NCBI RefSeq assembly: GCF_003382565.3
Contig: NZ_CP086253.1
Location: 3,472,001-3,536,000 of the forward strand
Reading direction: 5' to 3'
DNA from: Pectobacterium aquaticum
GTDB lineage: Bacteria; Pseudomonadota; Gammaproteobacteria; Enterobacterales; Enterobacteriaceae
Length of the DNA: 64,000 nucleotides
A program made the position numbers and the translations under genes. Of this stretch, positions 57,786-64,000 are shown in pieces. Positions within the stretch are counted from its first letter, which is position 1, and every line of letters starts with the position of its first letter. The notes below the pieces were generated by a model. The model was not told the DNA's origin. It was given only the letters and a program-made list of their open reading frames with translations, and did no database searches.

Positions 57786-59060
57786 TTAGCGATAAACCGG
57801 CAGCAGATCGAGACTCGAAAGCACATGTATCAGCGCGGTGCCGATACCAAATAGCAGCACCAGCGCAACCATCGCATTGCCGCCCCGCACGCGAAACAGC
57901 GGGCTACCAAAGCGGACGCGCGACGCACGAGCCAGCAACGCAGGCGTAATCACCGCCCATACTGTAGCGGCCAATCCGGCAAACCCAATCGCATAAATAA
58001 AGCCGTTCGGATATAGCAGGCCGCCGATGATTGGCGGAAAAAAGGTCACCAGCGCCGTCTTGGCTCTTCCCAGTCGGCTATCGTCAAACTTCAATAAATC
58101 CGCCAGATAATCAAACAGCCCCAGCGTTACCCCAAGAAATGAACAGGCGACGGCGAAGTTGGAAAAGACGGTGAGCAACACGTCCAGATAGGGGCTGTTG
58201 AGCACGCTACCCAGCGTCTGCACCAGCACGTCAATATTACCGCCCCGCTCCGCAATCCCGATAAAATCAGGACGGGCAATGTTTCCCATCGTACCAATCA
58301 ACCAGATGGCATACATCACCAGCGCCAGAGCGCTGCCAATAAACAGGCAACGCTTGATGACCTGTGGCTTATGGCCGTAATGCTTCACCAAACTGGGAAC
58401 GTTGCCATGAAAGCCAAAAGAGGCCAGGCAGAATGGCAGCGTCATCAACACATACGGAAGATAGCTGGGCGCTTCTTCCGCAACATTGAGTAAAACAACT
58501 GGCTTAACGTTCCACAGCAGGCTGCCGAACGTCATGAAAAAGGTCAGTACTTTTGCCGCCAGAAAAAAGGCGGTCATGCGGCTCACCGCCGCGGTACTCC
58601 ACCAAACAGTCAACGCGACAAACAGCGCAAACAGGCAGCCGCCGACGCGGGCGGAGAAATCGATCGACATCTCAGCAAGCGTGTGATGGATAATTGAGCC
58701 ACTCGCCGAGATATAGGCGTAGGTCAGAATATAGAGGACAAAGGCAATCGATATGCCGTTAATCACATTCCAAGTCTTACCTAACAGATCTTTGGTCAGC
58801 GTATCGAAGCTGGCACCCGTCGGATAATTCAGATTAGCTTCCAGTATCATTAACCCCGAGTGATACATGCAAAACCAGGTAAACACCAACACGGCCAATG
58901 ACCAGAAAAACCAGGCACCCGACATCACCACCGGCAGGGAAAACATCCCAGCACCAATAATCGTTCCTGCAATAATCATCGACCCGCCAAACAGCGAAGG
59001 AAGACGCTTTTCTGTACCGCTTTTTTCTACTGTATTTTCGTTCACTGCGCGTGTTGCCAT
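57786..59060 (-). CDS. mtr: Mtr-like tryptophan-specific transporter
   Basis: Aromatic amino-acid:H+ symporter of the HAAAP family, about 11 helices, 424 aa from the ATG at 59060; the open frame extends to 59132 but lacks an SD. It follows E. coli Mtr closely: GTIIGAGMFSLPVVMSGAWFF..., FVLYILTYAYISASGSI, LMTLPFCLASFGFHGNVPSL, ERGGNIDVLVQTL and the ending SSLDLLPVY. It imports tryptophan with high affinity. In E. coli it is controlled by TrpR and TyrR; I did not find a clear site in the region upstream, which is occupied by a family 1 repeat. Confidence 0.9.
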   Translation of the reverse strand: MATRAVNENTVEKSGTEKRLPSLFGGSMIIAGTIIGAGMFSLPVVMSGAWFFWSLAVLVFTWFCMYHSGLMILEANLNYPTGASFDTLTKDLLGKTWNVINGISIAFVLYILTYAYISASGSIIHHTLAEMSIDFSARVGGCLFALFVALTVWWSTAAVSRMTAFFLAAKVLTFFMTFGSLLWNVKPVVLLNVAEEAPSYLPYVLMTLPFCLASFGFHGNVPSLVKHYGHKPQVIKRCLFIGSALALVMYAIWLIGTMGNIARPDFIGIAERGGNIDVLVQTLGSVLNSPYLDVLLTVFSNFAVACSFLGVTLGLFDYLADLLKFDDSRLGRAKTALVTFFPPIIGGLLYPNGFIYAIGFAGLAATVWAVITPALLARASRVRFGSPLFRVRGGNAMVALVLLFGIGTALIHVLSSLDLLPVYR

Positions 59061-59145
59061 GGCCGATAGTCGCTCGTTGGTTTTTTTATCGAGTCTGGGG
59101 AAAGCCCCCATACAGACGATAATGCTGCTCACTTAAGTATGGATG

Positions 59146-59230
59146 TAGGGGGAAACACGGTGATGAGGTTCCCGCAGGGATACCTCGCACCGTGGTAGCC
59201 CCCGGTATCTCGATCTTTAAACGATCGGCA
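59146..59230 (-). repeat. palindromic intergenic repeat family 1, copy C (inverted)
   Basis: On the minus strand: CCGATCGTTTAAAGATCGAG, ATACCGGGGGCTACCACGG, then GCGAGGTATCCC/GGGAACCTC and ending TTTCCCCCTA. This is the most symmetrical copy. It lies between mtr and maeB. Confidence 0.75.
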
Positions 59231-59327
59231 TTACCCTATAAATGAGGCGGGATCATGGCATAAAACAAAAATTATTCCATTGATTCATATCGGCTAAGCG
59301 ATTACTTGGTCGATAAACTACGATAAA

Positions 59328-59357
59328 TAAAAAACCCAGCCAACAATCGGCTGGGTT
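59328..59357 (-). terminator. terminator of maeB
   Basis: On the minus strand AACCCAGCC and GGCTGGGTT (59333-59357) pair and are followed by TTTTTTATTTAT, ~20 bp after the maeB stop. Confidence 0.88.
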
Positions 59358-59379
59358 CGTCTGTATGACGGGAAATAAC

Positions 59380-61659
59380 TTACAGCGGCTGAGTTTGTGC
59401 TTCTACCACTGCCAGTGCGACCATGTTCACGATCCGGCGCACGGAGGCAATCGGCGTCAGGATGTGTACCGGTTTTGAAATACCCATCAGTACCGGCCCT
59501 ACCGTCACGCCTTCTGAAGAGGAAACACGTAGCAGGTTATAGCTGATACGCGCAGATTCCATGTTCGGCATGATCAGAATGTTAGCCGAGCCTTTCAGCG
59601 GGCTGTCTGGCATTTGCTCGCGGCGGATCGCTTCCACCAGCGCGGCGTCGCCGTGCATCTCGCCGTCGATCTCGAGTTCCGGTGCCAGCTTGTTGACCAG
59701 CGCCAGCGTGGCACGCATTTTCTGCGCCGTCGGGGAATCCGAGGTGCCGAAGCTGGAATGCGACAACAGTGCAACCTTCGGTTCGATACCGAAACGACGT
59801 ACGCTTTCTGCCGCCATCAGGGTAATTTCCGCCAGCTGTTCCGGCGTTGGATCTGCATTGACGTAGGTATCGGCGATAAAGGTGTTGCCGCTCGGCAGCA
59901 TCAGCGCGTTCATCGCCCCCGCTGCATGGACGCCTTCGCGGTAGCCGAACACTTTCTCAACCACATCGAAATGCTCTTCATACGTGCCAATCGTGCCACA
60001 AATCAGCGCGTCCGCTTCGCCACGGTGAACCATGATCGAGCCAATCAGCGTTGGGTTGCCGATCACCGCACGCTGCGCTTTCTCCTGCGACACGCCGCGA
60101 CGCTTCATCAGTTCGAAATACTCACTCCAGTATTCTTTGAAGCGCGGATCGGATTCGTTATTGACCACTTCGAAATCTTTACCGATGGTCAGTTGCAGCC
60201 CCAGCTTTTGCAGACGCATTTCGATGACGCTCGGACGACCAATCAGAATCGGGAACGCCAGCCCCAGCGTCACCAGTTCCTGCGTAGCGTGCAGCACGCG
60301 CGCATCTTCACCTTCGGCGAAGACGACACGTTTCGGCTGCTGACGCGCCTGCGCGAAGATCGGCTTCATGAACAGGTTGGTTTTGTAGACGAACTGGGTC
60401 AGTTTTTCGATGTAGGCATCGAAATCTTCGATCGGACGCGTCGCCACGCCGGAATCCATCGCCGCCTTCGCCACCGCCGGTGCGATCTTGATGATCAGAC
60501 GCGGATCGAATGGTTTCGGGATCAGGTAATCTGGGCCAAATGACAGCTCTTGGTCGCCGTAGGCAGAGGCAACCACTTCACTCTGCTCCGCCAGCGCCAG
60601 ATCGGCAATCGCATGCACGCAGGCCAGCTTCATCTCTTCGTTAATCGTAATCGCGCCGACATCCAACGCGCCACGGAAGATGAACGGGAAGCACAGCACG
60701 TTGTTCACCTGATTCGGGTAATCCGAACGGCCGGTACAGATAATGGCATCCGGGCGCACTTCTTTCGCCAGCGGTGGCAGAATTTCTGGTTCCGGGTTAG
60801 CCAGCGCCATGATCAGCGGACGTGGTGCCATGGTTTTCACCATCTCCGGCGTCAGTACGCCGGGGCCAGAGCAGCCGAGGAAGATATCCGCATCAGGGAT
60901 CACGTCAGCCAGCTTGCGAGCACCGTTATCCTCAATGGCGTAAGCGGCCTTGGTTTCTTCCATATTTTCGTCACGGCCGTGGAAAATCACGCCGCGTGAA
61001 TCGCACACCACAATGTTGTGCTTCTGAAGACCCAGCGCCACCAGCAGGTTAAGACAGGCGATAGACGCTGCACCCGCACCGGACACCACCAGACGCACAT
61101 CGGAGATATTTTTTTCTACTACGCGCAGGCCGTTCAAAACGGCGGCGGTACAGATGATCGCGGTGCCGTGCTGATCGTCGTGGAAGACCGGAATCTTCAT
61201 GCGCTCACGCAGTTTCTTCTCGATGTAGAAGCACTCAGGCGCCTTGATGTCTTCCAGATTGATACCGCCAAACGTCGGCTCCAGCGCGGCGATCACGTCG
61301 ATCAGTTTGTCTGGATCCAGCTCGTCGACTTCGATATCGAAAACATCAATGCCGGAGAATTTTTTAAACAGGACGCCTTTGCCTTCCATCACTGGTTTAC
61401 CGGCCAGTGCGCCGATATTACCGAGGCCCAGAACGGCCGTCCCGTTAGAGATAACGGCAACCAGATTGCCGCGCGCGGTGTATTTGTAGGCGGCCAGCGG
61501 ATCTGCCGCAATTTCCAGACAGGGAGCCGCGACGCCAGGGGAATAGGCCAGCGCCAGATCGCGCTGTGTCGCCAGCGGTTTCGTCGGGGAAACCTGAATT
61601 TTTCCGGGAATCGGATACTGGTGGAAATCAAGGGCGCTTTGCTTTAGCTGTTCATCCAT
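59380..61659 (-). CDS. maeB: NADP-dependent malic enzyme MaeB (with PTA-like domain)
   Basis: Large malic enzyme of 759 aa from the ATG at 61659 (MDEQLKQSALDFHQYP); an upstream in-frame start gives extra residues not seen in the family. It converts L-malate to pyruvate and CO2 with reduction of NADP. The N-terminal ~420 residues are the catalytic malic-enzyme part (ISNGTAVLGLGNIG, FHDDQHGTAI, VVSGAGAASIACLN). The C-terminal ~330 resemble phosphotransacetylase (FAEGEDARVLHATQELV), which in MaeB is regulatory (acetyl-CoA binding) rather than catalytic. Monocistronic with its own terminator. Confidence 0.96.
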   Translation of the reverse strand: MDEQLKQSALDFHQYPIPGKIQVSPTKPLATQRDLALAYSPGVAAPCLEIAADPLAAYKYTARGNLVAVISNGTAVLGLGNIGALAGKPVMEGKGVLFKKFSGIDVFDIEVDELDPDKLIDVIAALEPTFGGINLEDIKAPECFYIEKKLRERMKIPVFHDDQHGTAIICTAAVLNGLRVVEKNISDVRLVVSGAGAASIACLNLLVALGLQKHNIVVCDSRGVIFHGRDENMEETKAAYAIEDNGARKLADVIPDADIFLGCSGPGVLTPEMVKTMAPRPLIMALANPEPEILPPLAKEVRPDAIICTGRSDYPNQVNNVLCFPFIFRGALDVGAITINEEMKLACVHAIADLALAEQSEVVASAYGDQELSFGPDYLIPKPFDPRLIIKIAPAVAKAAMDSGVATRPIEDFDAYIEKLTQFVYKTNLFMKPIFAQARQQPKRVVFAEGEDARVLHATQELVTLGLAFPILIGRPSVIEMRLQKLGLQLTIGKDFEVVNNESDPRFKEYWSEYFELMKRRGVSQEKAQRAVIGNPTLIGSIMVHRGEADALICGTIGTYEEHFDVVEKVFGYREGVHAAGAMNALMLPSGNTFIADTYVNADPTPEQLAEITLMAAESVRRFGIEPKVALLSHSSFGTSDSPTAQKMRATLALVNKLAPELEIDGEMHGDAALVEAIRREQMPDSPLKGSANILIMPNMESARISYNLLRVSSSEGVTVGPVLMGISKPVHILTPIASVRRIVNMVALAVVEAQTQPL

Positions 61660-61891
61660 TTTATGTACCTTTTCGGTTTTGTTGTGTTGTGTCTGTAGGG
61701 TCAAGAGTACCCAGTATAGTGTTTGCGAATGACGAAACTACCGAGGATGGCAAAAACTGCGGGGGAATGCTGGTTAATATAGTTATTTTATTTGACGGTT
61801 TTTTGTTCAGTTTACCGTCAGCGTCAGGGACACCGAACAGGTCGTTCAGAAGCGATTCAGGGGAAATGGGGGACGAACGGGCAATAAGCGT

Positions 61892-61915
61892 CACGTGATG
61901 TAAAAACACCACGTA
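61892..61915 (-). terminator. hairpin after the SorC-family gene
   Basis: ACGTGATGT and ACACCACGT pair with one wobble/mismatch around AAAA, 15 bp beyond the stop of the regulator gene. No strong T-run. Confidence 0.4.
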
Positions 61916-61930
61916 ACGGAGAAAAGTGAG

Positions 61931-62893
61931 TTACTGCGTCATATTCAGAATAGTACGAATATTGCCTGCGCTGGTGGCGATAATATCGATGGCTCCCGTG
62001 CGCAGTGCACCGAGAATGGCTAACGCTTTGGTGTTTTCAGAAGCAATGGCAATCACACAGGGGATTTTATGTAACTCCTCAATACTCACGCCGATAACCC
62101 GTTCGTTCATCACCGTATCGACATGCTGGCCCTGAGCGTTAAAGAAGTCATACCCGGCGATATCGCCAATCACGCCCTGATTCAGGCTGGCATCAATAAT
62201 TTCATGCGGAGTGAACCAGCCGAGTTTAACCATGTAGCTGTTTTCATTCATATCTCCGATGCCCACCAGCGCGATATCGGCCTTGCGCGCCCGATCCAGC
62301 GTTTCCTTAATGGTACCGTTTTGCATGAATGCTTCTTTCAGCGCCCGATTTTCGACATAAGCGGGTGAGTACAGTGTTTCACTGCTGCCGCCGAACTTCT
62401 TTGCCAGACGGCGGCTGATATGGTCGGCGTTAATCGCATCGCCGGGACGGTGTGTTCCGCCAATACCGCAGATAAAGCGGCAATTGCGTTCCGTCACATT
62501 GCTCACATGGTCTGCGACCGCCGCCACATTACGCCCTTGCCCCACCGCCACCACCGTATCGTCCTTCAACGACAGTGCCAGATAGTTAGAAACCAGCGCC
62601 GCAACCTGCCGCCGCTGTTCCTCTTCATCTTGATGATCTAACGCAATCAGAGCGCGCTTGATCGAAAAGCGCTCCAGCATCTGCTGTTCGAGACGCGTGC
62701 TGAATACCGGGTGATAGCGCACGGTAATTTCAACAATGCCCTCTTCCTTCGCCCGCTTCAGTAAACGTCCGACCTTGATGCGCGAAATACCAAATTTCTT
62801 GGCGATCTCTTCCTGAGTAATTTCGTCCTGATAATAAGCAACGGCGATTTCAGTCAGAAGTTCGCTTTCCTGAGATCCTGATTGTTTTTCCAT
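61931..62893 (-). CDS. SorC/DeoR-type sugar-binding transcriptional regulator
   Basis: Regulator of 320 aa. The N-terminal HTH (about residues 12-55: YYQDEITQEEIAKKFGISRIKVGRLLKRA) is followed by the SorC sugar-binding domain (~70-318), with VGQGRN, ICGIGGTHRPGD and the late GVSIEELHKIPCVIAIAS segment. Such proteins bind phosphorylated sugars or sugar acids and control nearby catabolic operons. The gene lies 201 bp after the stop of the dehydrogenase gene on the same strand, so it probably belongs to the same regulon, whose other genes lie beyond the right edge. Ligand unknown. Confidence 0.88.
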   Translation of the reverse strand: MEKQSGSQESELLTEIAVAYYQDEITQEEIAKKFGISRIKVGRLLKRAKEEGIVEITVRYHPVFSTRLEQQMLERFSIKRALIALDHQDEEEQRRQVAALVSNYLALSLKDDTVVAVGQGRNVAAVADHVSNVTERNCRFICGIGGTHRPGDAINADHISRRLAKKFGGSSETLYSPAYVENRALKEAFMQNGTIKETLDRARKADIALVGIGDMNENSYMVKLGWFTPHEIIDASLNQGVIGDIAGYDFFNAQGQHVDTVMNERVIGVSIEELHKIPCVIAIASENTKALAILGALRTGAIDIIATSAGNIRTILNMTQ

Positions 62894-63056
62894 CTGGTCA
62901 CATTTTCCTTACGCAAGGGGATCGGTTTATACAGACGCTGTGTCTACAGATGAAAACAGTCGCGATGAATAATTGTTGCATGCCGGGAAGAGAGGCTCAA
63001 GCCCAGCGCGATGATCCCTGACGGTGACGCAAACGAACAAAGGCAGCCGTGCCGTA

Positions 63057-63077
63057 AGCCAGCCCAAAAGGCTGGCT
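63057..63077 (-). terminator. hairpin after the dehydrogenase gene
   Basis: AGCCAGCC and GGCTGGCT pair perfectly around CAAAA, 18 bp past the stop at 63095. There is no T-run on the minus strand, so it may only be partial. Confidence 0.5.
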
Positions 63078-63094
63078 CCGACAGCGGCAGGACA

Positions 63095-63952
63095 TTACCG
63101 TTGAATCGCATCAATCTTCAGCATTTTGGCAATCACCAGATCAAGCTCTTTCTCGTCGAAAATCTTCTTCCAATCCGGTTTGATGATGTTCTCTTTACCG
63201 TATTCAATGGCGATCATACACGCATCTGAGAACGGGTTGGTGCTGCGGAAAGCCACCGCCAACGCAATCTGAATATGACCATACAGCATGGCTTTTGCCG
63301 CGGCTTCCGGCACGCCAATCGTGTTGATGGTTTCATCCAGCGCTTCTTTCATCAAAGTGCCAACCATACAGGCGACGGTTTCAACCAGCGTTGGTTCCAG
63401 ATAGGCCAGCTGTTTTACCGTCACCCAGTGCACATCAAGCACCGGGCCATACATCACTTTCACCACGCGAGCCAGTTCCGCTTTCTGCTCATCGCTGCCC
63501 GTTTCATAAGATGCCGCAACGTGCTGTGGCGCAGCCACGCCACCAAATGCATCGGCATGCTCTTCCGGCGTGAAGCGATCCAGAAATACGGAGGGATGGC
63601 ACGGGTGTGCGACGGCGTAATCAATATCATCACGTTTGGCGATAAGATTGGCATAGGCCGCAGCCGGGTCGAGCGTCAGCAGCACGGCGTTACTTTTCAT
63701 CTGCGGAACAACCAGCCCGGAGACCACCTTCAGCGCAATATCTGGCACAGCCAAAATCACGACATCGCTTTCAGGAATAACCTGCTCGGCAACGGAGAGC
63801 TCCCTGCCTGCGGCCACAACTTGTTCCTGCGCGCGCGGCGAGTTCTCGCAGTAAAACACCTGATAGTCACTTTTCTGGAAATTGGCAGAGATGCGCATGC
63901 CCATTTTGCCGCCAGCGCCCAGTACGGTAATGGTTTTCAATTCAGCAGCCAT
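63095..63952 (-). CDS. NAD(P)-dependent dehydrogenase with phosphogluconate-dehydrogenase-like C-terminal domain
   Basis: Protein of 285 aa. It has an N-terminal Rossmann fold (ITVLGAGGKMGMRISANF, then VVILAVPDIALKVV) and a helical C-terminal domain like that of 6-phosphogluconate dehydrogenase and related hydroxyacid dehydrogenases (VKQLAYLEPTLVETVACMVGTLMKEALDE region). Family members occur in sugar-acid pathways of plant-associated bacteria, but I cannot assign a substrate. It lies upstream of a SorC regulator on the same strand, and the 48 bp left before the window edge hold its SD (GAGGAGTAAC). It may be part of an operon continuing to the right. Confidence 0.75.
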   Translation of the reverse strand: MAAELKTITVLGAGGKMGMRISANFQKSDYQVFYCENSPRAQEQVVAAGRELSVAEQVIPESDVVILAVPDIALKVVSGLVVPQMKSNAVLLTLDPAAAYANLIAKRDDIDYAVAHPCHPSVFLDRFTPEEHADAFGGVAAPQHVAASYETGSDEQKAELARVVKVMYGPVLDVHWVTVKQLAYLEPTLVETVACMVGTLMKEALDETINTIGVPEAAAKAMLYGHIQIALAVAFRSTNPFSDACMIAIEYGKENIIKPDWKKIFDEKELDLVIAKMLKIDAIQR

Positions 63953-64000
63953 GATTGTTACTCCTCAGATTTACAATAGTAAAAAGCGATTAAATAGAAT

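Noticed and set aside
9845..59230. Family 1 repeats as ERIC or REP elements
   Set aside because: The conserved CCGATCGTT..GAGATAC and GAGGT..ACCTC parts do not match the ERIC or REP consensus that I know.
59614..60543. 309-codon plus-strand ORF
   Set aside because: Antisense to maeB; the composition follows from the codon pattern of the real gene and no start signal is visible.
1..64000. CRISPR arrays, tRNA or rRNA genes
   Set aside because: No regularly spaced repeats, cloverleaf-like sequences or rRNA segments were noticed on either strand.

Overview
The window looks like chromosomal DNA of a soft-rot enterobacterium, most likely Pectobacterium. The evidence is the conserved enterobacterial block zipA-cysZ-cysK-ptsHI-crr...cysM-yfeX-yfeY...ypeA-hemF, the norR/norVW, ribB, ubiK, mtr and maeB genes, a base composition of roughly 50-53% GC by eye, and above all a four-gene ferredoxin-piracy (Fus) locus known from Pectobacterium. 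No rRNA, tRNA or CRISPR array was seen. Identifications rest on recognised sequence motifs and remembered homologues; no database search was run.

Layout. 1-1.9 kb: rspB (cut by the window edge) and rspA. 2.1-4.3 kb: a LysR regulator divergent from a secreted esterase. 4.8-9.8 kb: a five-gene operon (NrfC-like Fe-S protein, NrfD-like membrane protein, MFS transporter, small FMN-binding protein, fumarate-reductase-like flavoprotein) that looks like a complete quinol-to-periplasm reductase without the usual fumarate active site. This is the best candidate for an undescribed system. 9.8-13 kb: an intergenic repeat, a collapsed ada-alkB remnant, a YrdC-family gene, and a PACE efflux pump with its LysR gene. 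13.5-18.3 kb: fumA, whose last 416 bp are repeated about 2.9 kb downstream. Between the two copies lie an IS256-family element, a beheaded ORF, a hexapeptide acyltransferase and a scrap of another transposase. 18.5-25.4 kb: norR/norVW with a textbook NorR/IHF/sigma54 control region, tehB, ribB with its FMN riboswitch, and ubiK.

25.5-31 kb is an AT-rich island bounded by IS256-type ends. It holds an arylamine N-acetyltransferase homologue, an RBBP9-type hydrolase, an MFS transporter, a small ORF and an ATP-grasp ligase, the last two cut by an ISAs1-family element. It resembles a decayed small-peptide or amide biosynthetic cluster. 31-46.9 kb: yjeH, zipA, cysZ, cysK, ptsH, ptsI and crr, a two-component system divergent from macAB, then cysM, yfeX and yfeY. 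47-55.3 kb: fusDCAB (minus strand), expected to capture plant ferredoxin at the outer membrane, import it with a TonB-like protein, cleave it in the periplasm and handle the products at the inner membrane. 55.6-64 kb: ypeA, hemF, a DUF188 gene, mtr, maeB, a SorC-type regulator and a dehydrogenase of the 6-phosphogluconate-dehydrogenase-like fold.

Themes: anaerobic and nitrosative metabolism (NrfCD-flavin operon, fumarase, NorVW), plant-associated nutrition (esterase, Fus, sugar-acid genes), and two places where IS activity without visible target duplications has remodelled the chromosome. Two families of short palindromic intergenic repeats are scattered through the window.
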